In this document: in pieces, positions 52,408 through 60,694 of the stretch | Layout: the number at the start of each line of letters is the position of its first letter | Position numbering within the stretch: position 1 is the first letter of the stretch | Assembly: GCF_900176535.1 (NCBI RefSeq) | Contig: NZ_FWXT01000002.1 | Coordinates: 1-64,000 of the forward strand | Source of the DNA: Pedobacter africanus | GTDB lineage: Bacteria > Bacteroidota > Bacteroidia > Sphingobacteriales > Sphingobacteriaceae | DNA length: 64,000 nt | Direction: 5' to 3' | Translations under genes and position numbers: made by a program | Notes under the pieces: model-generated | What the model was told of the DNA's origin: nothing | The model's database searches: none | What the model saw: only the letters and a program-made list of their open reading frames with translations

Positions 52408-54222
52408 TTAAGTTGGTCCGGCCAAATATAAGAAAATAACCCGCTCTATCTGGTGTTGATCAAGAACAGGTTTAATCACATAGTTGAAGGACTTACTATC
52501 GGGATCAAGGTCGGTATATAAAATAACGCTATGCGCAGAAATCCAGGCAATGGCGTAATTGTGTTTCAATTTGAACGTGATGGTCTTTTTTTGTTGTGCC
52601 GCTTTTAATTTATGGTAGCTTCCAAGGCACTGAAAACAAAAAAAGGCAAATATTGATACAAATAACATCCGTTTTTGATAATGCTGCATGGCGATCACAA
52701 AGCAAGTTATTGCAGCGTATAGTAACAGCAGTTCGGTCTTGGCGATCCAGATGCCGGAGATGCCAGAAAATGGCAGTGAGGCAATTTTATTCAAACCGGT
52801 ATTGGTAAACGTGATGAGTGCTTCCAGCAAAGGTCCCAGGCATTCAATTTTAAAAAGAAGGGTAATTATACCGATGTATAAGATTAAAGTAACCGGTATC
52901 ATGATAAAGAGGTTACTGATCAGAAAGCAGAGTGGGAACTGATGGAAATAGTATATGCTTAATGGATAAGTTGCCAGCTGAGCTGCGGCAGACATTGTTA
53001 TTGCAGCCCAGGTCTTATCCAATAGAGGATTTTTAAAGGCTAACCAGGCATAGATACGAGGCTGCAGGTACATCAGCCCAAAAACCGCCAGAAATGAAAG
53101 CTGAAAACCAATGTCCCAGATGAGGAATGGGTTGTAAAGCAACAGGCAGAAAGCCGCAAATGCAATGACGTTATAGCTGTTTGCACGTTTGTTAAATAAC
53201 CTGGCTATAACAAATACGGAAAGCATAATCGCCGATCGAAGTACAGCGGGGGAGAAGCCGGTTAATAAGGAATAGGCCCAGATCAGTGTTATGATCAATA
53301 GGGTTTTTATATATTTTAAAGTCCGGTTGCTATTGAAAAAAAACAGCAGCCAGTTCAATACCAGATAAATCAGGCCTACATGCATCCCTGAGACGGATAG
53401 TGCGTGTATGGTACCGGTTTTGGAGTAGATATTTAAAGTTCCTGGACTTAAGTCGGAGCGGTAGCCAAGTATAAGAGTGGCAGCAAGCGAAACAGCTTCC
53501 TCGTTTTTAATAATTTTTCGGTAAAAAGCGACTTGTTTTTCCCTAAGCTTCAAGGCGTATCTGATTAATGGGTGAGCATTGTTATTGTATAGTTTAACCA
53601 AATCTGTTTGTTTTAAAAAAGTTTGGTGATAAATATTCCTGGAAGCCAGCCAGGATTTAAAATCAAATTCTGCCGAACTGCCTGGAGCATCTGTTGCAAT
53701 AAATGCAGCAGGAATTATCAACTGGTCACCGTATTCCAGTGAAATGGGAATAAGAGAATCCAGCTGTAGTGCTACCCTTATTTTTCCCGACGCCCTTTCT
53801 GAAATTACCTGGCCTGAGGAATCCAAATGATAGCCATTTGTTACCATTCCCTCAAGCCAAATAATATTTGGTTTCATTTTCGGTTCCTCTATAATTTCTA
53901 ATTTTAGAAATTTATATTTTTTAAATACATAATAATCAGTGTTAAATTTATGATTATATAAAGTAGAAGATAAACATCCATACAGGTAAAAAAAGCAGTG
54001 TAGCAGCAAACCTGCTTTTCGCTTATACTGATGTGATATAAAACGCCCTCTCTGAAAAATCAGGACAAACAGCAGCAGGAGCAGTCCGGCACTCAGGCTT
54101 GAGAGTGCCTCTAAAAGGTAGGGTAGCTTTACCTGATATGTACTCATGACACCCAATGAGAAGGGTAGCACAATTCTTGTAAAAGGGAATCCTTTAAACG
54201 GATTATTATATGCAAGCATCAT
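52408..54222 (-). CDS. comEC: ComEC/Rec2-type DNA channel protein
   Basis: 604 residues. N-terminal membrane helices and OB-like DUF4131 domain (about 1-215), then the Competence domain (about 230-530) with the conserved ILGYRSDLSPGTLNIYSKTGTIHALSVSGMHVGLIY region. The metallo-beta-lactamase domain found at the C-terminus of Bacillus ComEC is absent and only a short soluble tail remains, as in several Bacteroidota. It would move transforming DNA across the inner membrane; loss of the nuclease-like domain makes that less certain. First gene of the comEC-to-peptidase run; ATG 54222 or 54219. Confidence 0.9.
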   Translation of the reverse strand: MMLAYNNPFKGFPFTRIVLPFSLGVMSTYQVKLPYLLEALSSLSAGLLLLLFVLIFQRGRFISHQYKRKAGLLLHCFFYLYGCLSSTLYNHKFNTDYYVFKKYKFLKLEIIEEPKMKPNIIWLEGMVTNGYHLDSSGQVISERASGKIRVALQLDSLIPISLEYGDQLIIPAAFIATDAPGSSAEFDFKSWLASRNIYHQTFLKQTDLVKLYNNNAHPLIRYALKLREKQVAFYRKIIKNEEAVSLAATLILGYRSDLSPGTLNIYSKTGTIHALSVSGMHVGLIYLVLNWLLFFFNSNRTLKYIKTLLIITLIWAYSLLTGFSPAVLRSAIMLSVFVIARLFNKRANSYNVIAFAAFCLLLYNPFLIWDIGFQLSFLAVFGLMYLQPRIYAWLAFKNPLLDKTWAAITMSAAAQLATYPLSIYYFHQFPLCFLISNLFIMIPVTLILYIGIITLLFKIECLGPLLEALITFTNTGLNKIASLPFSGISGIWIAKTELLLLYAAITCFVIAMQHYQKRMLFVSIFAFFCFQCLGSYHKLKAAQQKKTITFKLKHNYAIAWISAHSVILYTDLDPDSKSFNYVIKPVLDQHQIERVIFLYLAGPT

Positions 54223-54230
54223 CGGAACTG

Positions 54231-54386
54231 TTAACTTAGCTGAAGTCTAACTTCTGCTTTTTTGTTTCCGGGGATTCGCTTAAATGTCCTTTCTAAGGGC
54301 AGCTTCTCTTTATCCACAAGTGTCTTCCCGTAGTGATAGCGGCAGGGCAAAAATAATAAACATATTGTCTTCATTGTGATGGGCAT
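54231..54386 (-). CDS. Candidate small ORF upstream of comEC
   Basis: 51-codon frame (start 54386, alternative 54374) ending 9 bp before comEC. Contains HYGKTLVDKEKLPLER and is rich in Lys and Arg; no recognisable domain, no convincing promoter or leader of its own. Could be a small coupled protein or a chance frame in the merR-comEC gap. Confidence 0.25.
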   Translation of the reverse strand: MPITMKTICLLFLPCRYHYGKTLVDKEKLPLERTFKRIPGNKKAEVRLQLS

Positions 54387-54439
54387 AAATTGGCCAAATC
54401 ACAACAAATACAATCAAATAAAAAAAATTAATTTACTAA

Positions 54440-54775
54440 TTAAATTTCTTCGTTTAATTTTAGTAAGAAGTCTTTTAGTTTTTCCAGTGAGGCAATGATC
54501 TTTTGGTTTTCTTTTACTTCACCACTGTTGTTTTTGAGGTGTTCTTTAGCTCCCTTTAGGGTAAAGCCTTTATCGTCTACCAGATGGAATATGATTTTCA
54601 GATTTTCAATATCTTCAGGTGTAAATAAGCGGTTGCCCTTCTTGTTTTTTTTAGGCTGCAACACATCAAATTCCTTTTCGTAAAAGCGGATCTGGGAGGC
54701 GTTTACACCAAACATTTCGGTGACTTCTCCCATGGTATAATACATTTTATTAATTTCCCGTTCTTTGTAAGGCAT
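54440..54775 (-). CDS. MerR-family transcriptional regulator
   Basis: 111 residues: N-terminal MerR helix-turn-helix (about 14-80) with YTMGEVTEMFGVNASQIRFYEKEF, then NRLFTPEDIENLKIIFHL and a short C-terminal helix (LEKLKDFLLKLNEEI) likely for dimerisation. No effector domain or Cys cluster, so metal sensing is not indicated; this resembles the short single-domain MerR-like group. Divergent from alaS, with TAAGTTTG boxes for both genes. Target unknown. Confidence 0.9.
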   Translation of the reverse strand: MPYKEREINKMYYTMGEVTEMFGVNASQIRFYEKEFDVLQPKKNKKGNRLFTPEDIENLKIIFHLVDDKGFTLKGAKEHLKNNSGEVKENQKIIASLEKLKDFLLKLNEEI

Positions 54776-54822
54776 ATTTTTGTGTTGATTATGAATTAAT
54801 TACAGGTTTTATTTAAAGCTTT

Positions 54823-54830
54823 CAAACTTA
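54823..54830 (-). promoter_or_regulatory. merR -7 element
   Basis: TAAGTTTG on the minus strand, exact TAnnTTTG match, 47 bases upstream of the merR start. Confidence 0.5.
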
Positions 54831-54881
54831 GTTAAAGTTAAGCAAGTATCCATGGACACCCGAAAAAAAAATAATTTTATC

Positions 54882-54889
54882 TAAGTTTG
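54882..54889 (+). promoter_or_regulatory. alaS -7 element
   Basis: TAAGTTTG, exact match, 22 bases before the alaS ATG (54912), giving a short leader. Forms a divergent pair with the merR box of identical sequence. Confidence 0.55.
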
Positions 54890-54911
54890 CTCAAAATAAA
54901 TCAACAGAAGG

Positions 54912-57614
54912 ATGACAGCTAAGGAAATCAGACAGGCCTACTTAAAATTTTTTGAATCAAAACAGCATCATATCGTTGCATCTGCACCTATAGTAGTTAA
55001 AAACGACCCGACCCTGATGTTTACCAATGCAGGGATGAACCAGTTTAAAGATTTATTTTTAGGGGAGGCACCCATTAAATTCCCAAGGGTTGCCGATACC
55101 CAACGCTGCCTGCGTGTTTCCGGTAAACATAACGATCTGGAAGAAGTAGGTATCGATACCTACCATCATACCATGTTTGAGATGTTGGGTAACTGGAGTT
55201 TCGGCGATTACTTTAAAAAGGAAGCCATCGCCTGGAGCTGGGAACTGCTTACAGAAGTCTATAAAATTCCGAAGGACAAACTTTATGTTTCCATTTTTGA
55301 GGGGGACGAAAAAGAAGGTTTGCCAAGGGATACCGAAGCATATGAATTATGGAAACAATATGTGCCGGAAGACCGGATTATATTGGGCAATAAAAAGGAC
55401 AATTTCTGGGAAATGGGAGATACCGGACCATGTGGTCCGTGTTCGGAAATTCATGTCGACTGCCGGCCTGACGAGGAACGTAAAGCCGTAATGGGAAAAT
55501 CCCTGGTTAATGCCGATCATCCTCAGGTGATTGAGATCTGGAACAATGTATTCATGCAATTTAACCGCCTTAAAGATGGCTCACTGCAGCCTTTGCCGGC
55601 ACAGCACGTGGATACCGGTATGGGCTTTGAACGACTGGTACGTGTATTACAGGGCAAAAGTTCCAACTACGATACCGATGTGTTTCAGCCGCTCATCCAG
55701 TTTATCGCTGCCAAAGCAGGGATACAGTATGGTGCTGATGAGAAAACGGATATTGCAATGCGTGTAATGGCCGATCATATCCGGGCAATATCTTTTGTTA
55801 TTGCCGACGGACAGCTGCCTTCAAACAACAAAGCCGGCTATGTGGTCCGTCGTATCCTGCGCCGGGCGGTAAGGTATGCCTATACTTTCCTGAATTTGAA
55901 GGACCCTTTTTTGAATGGACTCATACCGGTATTGGCCGAACAGTTTAAAGGTGTTTTTGATGAACTTTTCATTCAACAGGATTTTGTACAAAAGGTGGTG
56001 CTGGAGGAAGAAGTTTCCTTCTTAAGAACTTTAGCTACGGGTATACAACGTTTTGATAACTATATAAAAAAGCAGGCAGATTTCTTAATGTCTGAGAATG
56101 CGATAGAACCCGAAAAGTCTTTTGAGGACCCTTGGGTGCACAGCATACTGAAAGACCAGATGATCATCTCTGGAGAGTTTGCTTTTGAGCTCCAGGATAC
56201 CTATGGTTTCCCAATAGATTTAACCGAACTCATGGCCCGCGAAAAACGCTGGTCAGTAGATATGGACGAATACAACAAAGCCCTGCTTAAACAGAAAGAG
56301 CGTTCGCGCGCCGCTACGGCAGTGGATACGGGCGACTGGATATTGGTGAACCCGGATCTTGAAGTTGAATTTGTGGGCTATGATGATGTAGAAGCAGAGA
56401 CGGAAATCATTAAATACAGAAAGGTAAGCGCAAAAGGGAAAGACCAATACCAGATTGTATTGAGCAAAACACCATTTTATGCAGAAAGTGGCGGTCAGGT
56501 AGGAGATACAGGCCGCCTGGAAGACCACAGTCGCCTTTTCTTTGTTGAGATTACCGACACCCGGAAAGAAAACGGAGTCATTGTCCATTATGCTGATACG
56601 CTGCCTGAAGATCTGGAAGGTCAGTTCTGGGCGGTGATTGACGAGAAAAAACGATTGCTTTCCCAAGACAACCATACCGCAACGCACTTATTGCACGCGG
56701 CCTTAAAAAAGGTGTTGGGCAGTCATGTGAGCCAGAAAGGTTCACTGGTAAACCCGGATTACCTGCGCTTCGACTTTTCGCATTTTGCAAAGGTTACAGA
56801 TGAGGAACTGGCGCGGATTGAACACCTGGTAAATCAAAAAGTACGAGAAAATATCCCTTTAAAGGAACAACGATATGTGCCTTACGATCAGGCCATTTCA
56901 AGCGGGGTTACCGCTTTGTTTGGCGAAAAATATGGCGACCTGGTACGGATCATTACTTTCGATGACCATTACTCGAAGGAGCTTTGCGGCGGTACGCACG
57001 TTCAGGCTACAGGTCAGATCGGGTACTTTAAGATTACTTCAGAAAGTGCGGTCGCCGCTGGTGTAAGGCGTATTGAGGCCATCACCGCTGATAAAGCAGA
57101 AGCCTTTGTCCTGGATCAAAACAAAGAGCTGAATGAATTGAGGACCCTGCTAAAAGGTAACAAAGACCTGAGCAGTGCCGTTGCTGCATTGATTGAAGAA
57201 AACAACAAATTAAAGAAAGATGCGGAAAAGGCTGTTTTGGAGCAGTCTGCCAACCTTAAACATGAAATCGTTCATCACCTTAAAACTATTAACGGCATTA
57301 ACCTGATTGCAACACATGTTGATCTGCCAAATGCAGATGCGGTTAAAAATCTGGCTTTTGCAGTGAAAGACCTTGTAGACGATCTTTTCCTGGTTTTCAC
57401 AACCTTGATAGACGATAAGCCTGGTATTACGGTAATGCTATCCGAAAGCCTGGTTAAAGACAAAGGCTTAAACGCTTCAAACATCGTGAGGGAACTGGCT
57501 AAGGACATTCAGGGCGGCGGTGGCGGACAGCCGTTTTATGCAACCGCTGGTGGTAAAAATAAAAACGGGTTGTCAACAGTGCTGCATAAAGCAGAAGCGC
57601 TGATCTCAAAATAG
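54912..57614 (+). CDS. alaS: Alanine--tRNA ligase
   Basis: 900 residues, full length. Class II catalytic core (about 1-240) with FTNAGMNQFKDLFLG, RVADTQRCLRVSGKHNDLEEVG and MGDTGPCGPCSEIH; the tRNA-recognition region; the editing domain with NHTATHLLHAALKKVLG and CGGTH metal ligands (KELCGGTHVQATG); and the C-terminal DHHA1 domain ending GGGGGQPFYATAGG. Charges tRNA-Ala and hydrolyses mischarged Ser/Gly-tRNA-Ala. Ends just before a small antisense gene. Confidence 0.97.
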   Translation: MTAKEIRQAYLKFFESKQHHIVASAPIVVKNDPTLMFTNAGMNQFKDLFLGEAPIKFPRVADTQRCLRVSGKHNDLEEVGIDTYHHTMFEMLGNWSFGDYFKKEAIAWSWELLTEVYKIPKDKLYVSIFEGDEKEGLPRDTEAYELWKQYVPEDRIILGNKKDNFWEMGDTGPCGPCSEIHVDCRPDEERKAVMGKSLVNADHPQVIEIWNNVFMQFNRLKDGSLQPLPAQHVDTGMGFERLVRVLQGKSSNYDTDVFQPLIQFIAAKAGIQYGADEKTDIAMRVMADHIRAISFVIADGQLPSNNKAGYVVRRILRRAVRYAYTFLNLKDPFLNGLIPVLAEQFKGVFDELFIQQDFVQKVVLEEEVSFLRTLATGIQRFDNYIKKQADFLMSENAIEPEKSFEDPWVHSILKDQMIISGEFAFELQDTYGFPIDLTELMAREKRWSVDMDEYNKALLKQKERSRAATAVDTGDWILVNPDLEVEFVGYDDVEAETEIIKYRKVSAKGKDQYQIVLSKTPFYAESGGQVGDTGRLEDHSRLFFVEITDTRKENGVIVHYADTLPEDLEGQFWAVIDEKKRLLSQDNHTATHLLHAALKKVLGSHVSQKGSLVNPDYLRFDFSHFAKVTDEELARIEHLVNQKVRENIPLKEQRYVPYDQAISSGVTALFGEKYGDLVRIITFDDHYSKELCGGTHVQATGQIGYFKITSESAVAAGVRRIEAITADKAEAFVLDQNKELNELRTLLKGNKDLSSAVAALIEENNKLKKDAEKAVLEQSANLKHEIVHHLKTINGINLIATHVDLPNADAVKNLAFAVKDLVDDLFLVFTTLIDDKPGITVMLSESLVKDKGLNASNIVRELAKDIQGGGGGQPFYATAGGKNKNGLSTVLHKAEALISK

Positions 57615-57619
57615 TATTT

Positions 57620-57651
57620 GATATTGGGTACTTATTTAAGTACCCAATATC
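57620..57651. repeat. Perfect 15-bp inverted repeat at the alaS 3' end
   Basis: gatattgggtactta (57620-57634) pairs with taagtacccaatatc (57637-57651), 2-nt gap. It overlaps the stop codon of the small minus-strand gene (57632-57634). There is no T run after it on either strand, so it is not a standard terminator. Confidence 0.75.
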
Positions 57652-57766
57652 CTAAAGCAAGCCATACCAACCCTTTGGCCAGGAAAAATAAAAATCCCCA
57701 TACACCAACTCTTCTCAGCCATTTTAAAATGGCTGCTTTTTTTTCTGATGTGGGTTTGGTATTCAT
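57632..57766 (-). CDS. Small membrane protein (44 residues), antisense to alaS 3' region
   Basis: Start at ATG 57766 and stop TAA at 57632-57634. A basic N-terminus (TKPTSEKKAAILKWLRR), then one hydrophobic segment (VGVWGFLFFLAKGLVWLALGYWVL). The K/R-rich start and GFLFFL-KGL-WL pattern resemble small Bacteroidota proteins of unknown function, sometimes labelled as alanyl-tRNA synthetase by neighbourhood. It probably sits in the inner membrane. The alaS terminator (57716-57744) lies inside its coding sequence on the opposite strand. Confidence 0.65.
   Translation of the reverse strand: MNTKPTSEKKAAILKWLRRVGVWGFLFFLAKGLVWLALGYWVLK
57716..57744 (+). terminator. alaS terminator
   Basis: 20-bp palindrome cagccattttaaaatggctg (57716-57735) followed by C and eight Ts (57737-57744). 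It points plus, closing alaS, and lies within the small minus-strand gene. Confidence 0.85.
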
Positions 57767-57817
57767 GCTGTATGCCAGATAAATAAGATGATATCCTGCA
57801 AAATTAAGGAGTTTTTC

Positions 57818-58516
57818 CTAATCTTTACTTAATTTTTTAATAGGTTTTAAGGTAACTTTTCTGAACTCTACTTCCGAGCCTTCTGCCTGTATGGCAATTT
57901 GTCCGCTTTTTGCAGTGCAGTTATAACCATAGTTTACCAATTTATTATTCACCCACACTTTTACTTTATCGTCCAGGCATTCCACAATCATTTTGTTCCA
58001 TTCGCCAACCGGCTTTTCAACGTTGTCAGCCATTCTTTTTATCCGGCGCTGTTTGTTGCCATTTACCCCCCAGTTTTCTTTTGGCCCCCGTCTGGCTTCC
58101 ATATCGGGCACGGTGATGTCTTCTTCAATGCACCAAAAGTCTCCGGCATTCTGATTTTGCATCTGAACTTCCAGGGATTTCGGAAACATCCCATAAAGGG
58201 CTCTTGGTGTCGAGGCGTGTACCAGGACCCCGCAATTTCCAGGTTTGGCCGAAAAGCGGTATTGCACTTCAATGCGATAGTTCTGATAAGTTGCATCCGT
58301 GATCAAATGCCCTTTTGGATTACCCATACTCACTAAAAGTCCGTTACGTACTAGAAAAGAGGGCCGGATATCCGGGTTCTTGTCGTGATCGGGCACATCA
58401 CTATGCCAGCCACTGAGGTCTGTTCCATTAAATAAATGCTTAGATTGAGCCAAAGATGCGATGCTGCAGCATAAAAATGCAATAATTGATAATGTGGTAG
58501 TTAAGGATTGTTTCAT
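57818..58516 (-). CDS. DUF1080 (3-keto-disaccharide hydrolase-like) protein
   Basis: 232 residues with a signal peptide (about 1-23, SLAQS). DUF1080 domain: HLFNGTDLSGWH at the start, then ISFLVRNGLLVSMGNPKGHLITD and YRIEVQYRFSAKPGNCGVLVHAS, GDFWCIEE, and WNKMIVECLDDKVKVWVNNKLVN. Fold is a concanavalin-like beta-sandwich; relatives hydrolyse 3-keto-sugars. Periplasmic. Monocistronic, with the small membrane protein gene 51 bp downstream. Confidence 0.9.
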   Translation of the reverse strand: MKQSLTTTLSIIAFLCCSIASLAQSKHLFNGTDLSGWHSDVPDHDKNPDIRPSFLVRNGLLVSMGNPKGHLITDATYQNYRIEVQYRFSAKPGNCGVLVHASTPRALYGMFPKSLEVQMQNQNAGDFWCIEEDITVPDMEARRGPKENWGVNGNKQRRIKRMADNVEKPVGEWNKMIVECLDDKVKVWVNNKLVNYGYNCTAKSGQIAIQAEGSEVEFRKVTLKPIKKLSKD

Positions 58517-58822
58517 GCATTAAATATAATTTTTTTTTAATCCCTGCACAATAATCAGGATAAACCAGCGTCTATATTACTGAGAGCGTTAATTTAGATG
58601 AGCGGGAATGGTCGGAGGATTATTCCCGCTTTTTTTTATTCCTGTCCTTTTGGACAGGTTAATTTAATATGAAATCTTAACCTTTGTCGTTGCAGGTCTG
58701 GAAAAATTTATTTTAATGATGTAGGGTCATCCGCCCTTTAGCATACATCCATATCAAACCCCGGATAAAAGGATGGAGCAGGAATGCCGGAAACAGGCTA
58801 TATTTGCCGCTCCAAAATTAAA
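58517..58822. other. 306-bp gap with an orphan plus-strand terminator and TBDR leader
   Basis: Contains the DUF1080 promoter region (AT-rich, up to about 58545), a plus-strand terminator hairpin (58601-58638), a second small hairpin cctgtcc/ggacagg (58641-58658), and then the leader of the TonB receptor gene starting at 58823. No plus-strand coding gene lies between alaS (57614) and the terminator, so a small transcript or an attenuated leader is possible. I found no good riboswitch match. Confidence 0.5.
58601..58638 (+). terminator. Orphan plus-strand terminator
   Basis: 9-bp stem agcgggaat/attcccgct (58601-58609 with 58622-58630), 12-nt loop, followed by eight Ts (including the arm end). 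On the minus strand it has no T tract. Confidence 0.8.
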
Positions 58823-60694
58823 ATGAAGATGCATTTAAAAGGCCTTGTTTTTCCGGTACTGTTACTCTCCGCCACACTAACTGCTTATGCCCAGCAAGAT
58901 ACGATCAGGAAACTGAATGAAATTGTAATCAAAGAAAACAGGATACAGCTGCCATTTTCGAAACAGAACAGGAATATCTGGATCATAGACGCTGAAAAGA
59001 TCAAAAATTTGCCGGCCAGATCGGTAGGCGAACTGCTCAGCTATGTTTCGGGTTTAGATATACGACAGCGTGGTCCGGGCGGCTTGCAGGCCGATATCAG
59101 TATAGATGGCGGGACTTTCGACCAGTCGCTCGTCCTGCTCAACGGCATTAAAGTTTCCGATCCGCAAACCGGTCACAACATGATGAACCTTCCGGTCAGT
59201 ATCGATGACATTGACCATATTGAAATATTGCGTGGGTCAGCATCCAGAATTTATGGTATTAATGCCTTAACCGGCGCCATCAACATCGTGACAAGGAATG
59301 CCGTAAATACAGGAGCCGCCGCTAATGTTTTTGCTGGAAGTAGCTTTAAGAACAACATTTCAGGAGATAAGTACTACAATTATGGTTTGCGCGCCAGTGG
59401 CAATCTCGTCTTAAAAGGCTCTAGCCACCTCTTGTCGGCCGGTAAGGAAGCAGGAAATGGTTACCGTTACAATACTGCCTTCAATAATCAGAAAGTATAT
59501 TATCAGGGAAAATACCAGGTAGGAAAAACAAATGCTTTGGATGTAATGGCGGGTTACGTGCACAACAATTTTGGTGCAAACAGCTTTTATTCTGCTCCAG
59601 GCGACAAGGAATCTGAAGAAACCATTAAAACGTTACTTGCTTCGGTTGCTTATACCAGCCGTTTAAGCCAGTACTGGACCATCGTACCCCGCATTAGCTA
59701 TAGGAATAATGTAGATGATTATCTGTATATTAAGCAAACGCCGGATAAGTTTCATAACCATCACCAGACCCATGTTTTGGACGTCGAACTGAACAATACT
59801 ATAGAGACAGAGATGGGAACATTTGGGCTGGGACTGGAAGCCAGGACCGAACGTATAAGCAGCACCAATCTGGGTAAAAGAAACCGTAACAATGCTGGTT
59901 TGTTTACCGAATATAAATTTGAGCCTCTAGCCGGATTACTGGCCAACCTTGGTGTTTATACCAATTACAATTCCGATTATGGCTGGCAGGCCTTTCCCGG
60001 ACTGGATGTTGGCTATAACTTTTATGGCGACTGGCGGATATTTGCCAATCTGGGTACCGGACAACGCCTGCCAACCTATACCGATCTTTATTATAAAGGA
60101 CCTACCAATATAGGGAACGATCAGTTGAAGCCTGAAAAATCAATATATGCAGAAGGCGGATTGAAATTTAACAATGAAAGGCTCCAGTTAAATGTAAGCT
60201 ATTTTATACGCAGGATTGATAGTTTTATAGACTGGGTTAAAGCCCTGCAGACCGACCCATGGCAGCCGCAAAATTTCGGTCGTATCCATACCAAAGGTTT
60301 AACCCTTGCTGCAGATTATACCTTAAAAACCGGCAGCATAGTTTTAGATGATATCCGTTTAGGCGCATCTTATACCTATCTTAAACCCGACCTTAAAAAA
60401 ACACTGGAAAGTGCAAACTTTTCCCGTTATGCACTGGAAAGTTTGCGCAACCAGCTGAGTACTACCTTAACTGCCAGCCTTTACCAGGCACTTACTTTAA
60501 CACTGACCACTCGCTATTGCGAACGCATCAGTTATAAAGATTATATGACCATGGATGCAAGACTGGCTTTTAAAAGGCAGCATTACAGTATTTATGCCGA
60601 CGCCGCAAATATATTCGACGTACAGTATATAGAAGCAGGAGCCGTTCCTATGCCAGGCAGCTGGTTTACACTGGGGCTAAAAACGGCTTTTTAA
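58823..60694 (+). CDS. TonB-dependent receptor (BtuB/CirA-like)
   Basis: 623 residues from the ATG at 58823, chosen since it opens directly on a signal peptide (ending AYAQQ) whereas the ATG at 58784 adds 13 unlikely residues. No carboxypeptidase-like domain: the plug starts at about 35 (LNEIVIKENRIQLP) with GLDIRQRGPGGLQADISIDGGTFDQSLVLLNG, then VDDIDHIEILRGSASRIYGINALTGAINIVT. A 22-strand-type barrel follows to TLGLKTAF. Short receptors of this layout import metal chelates, haem or cobalamin, but the ligand is not shown. 3' end overlaps the convergent decarboxylase by 29 bp. Confidence 0.93.
   Translation: MKMHLKGLVFPVLLLSATLTAYAQQDTIRKLNEIVIKENRIQLPFSKQNRNIWIIDAEKIKNLPARSVGELLSYVSGLDIRQRGPGGLQADISIDGGTFDQSLVLLNGIKVSDPQTGHNMMNLPVSIDDIDHIEILRGSASRIYGINALTGAINIVTRNAVNTGAAANVFAGSSFKNNISGDKYYNYGLRASGNLVLKGSSHLLSAGKEAGNGYRYNTAFNNQKVYYQGKYQVGKTNALDVMAGYVHNNFGANSFYSAPGDKESEETIKTLLASVAYTSRLSQYWTIVPRISYRNNVDDYLYIKQTPDKFHNHHQTHVLDVELNNTIETEMGTFGLGLEARTERISSTNLGKRNRNNAGLFTEYKFEPLAGLLANLGVYTNYNSDYGWQAFPGLDVGYNFYGDWRIFANLGTGQRLPTYTDLYYKGPTNIGNDQLKPEKSIYAEGGLKFNNERLQLNVSYFIRRIDSFIDWVKALQTDPWQPQNFGRIHTKGLTLAADYTLKTGSIVLDDIRLGASYTYLKPDLKKTLESANFSRYALESLRNQLSTTLTASLYQALTLTLTTRYCERISYKDYMTMDARLAFKRQHYSIYADAANIFDVQYIEAGAVPMPGSWFTLGLKTAF

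Noticed and set aside
58565..58600. TPP-riboswitch-like words (ctgagag; ataatcaggataaaccagcg)
   Set aside because: The order is reversed from the TPP consensus and the GGG/CCC P2-P4 arms are missing.
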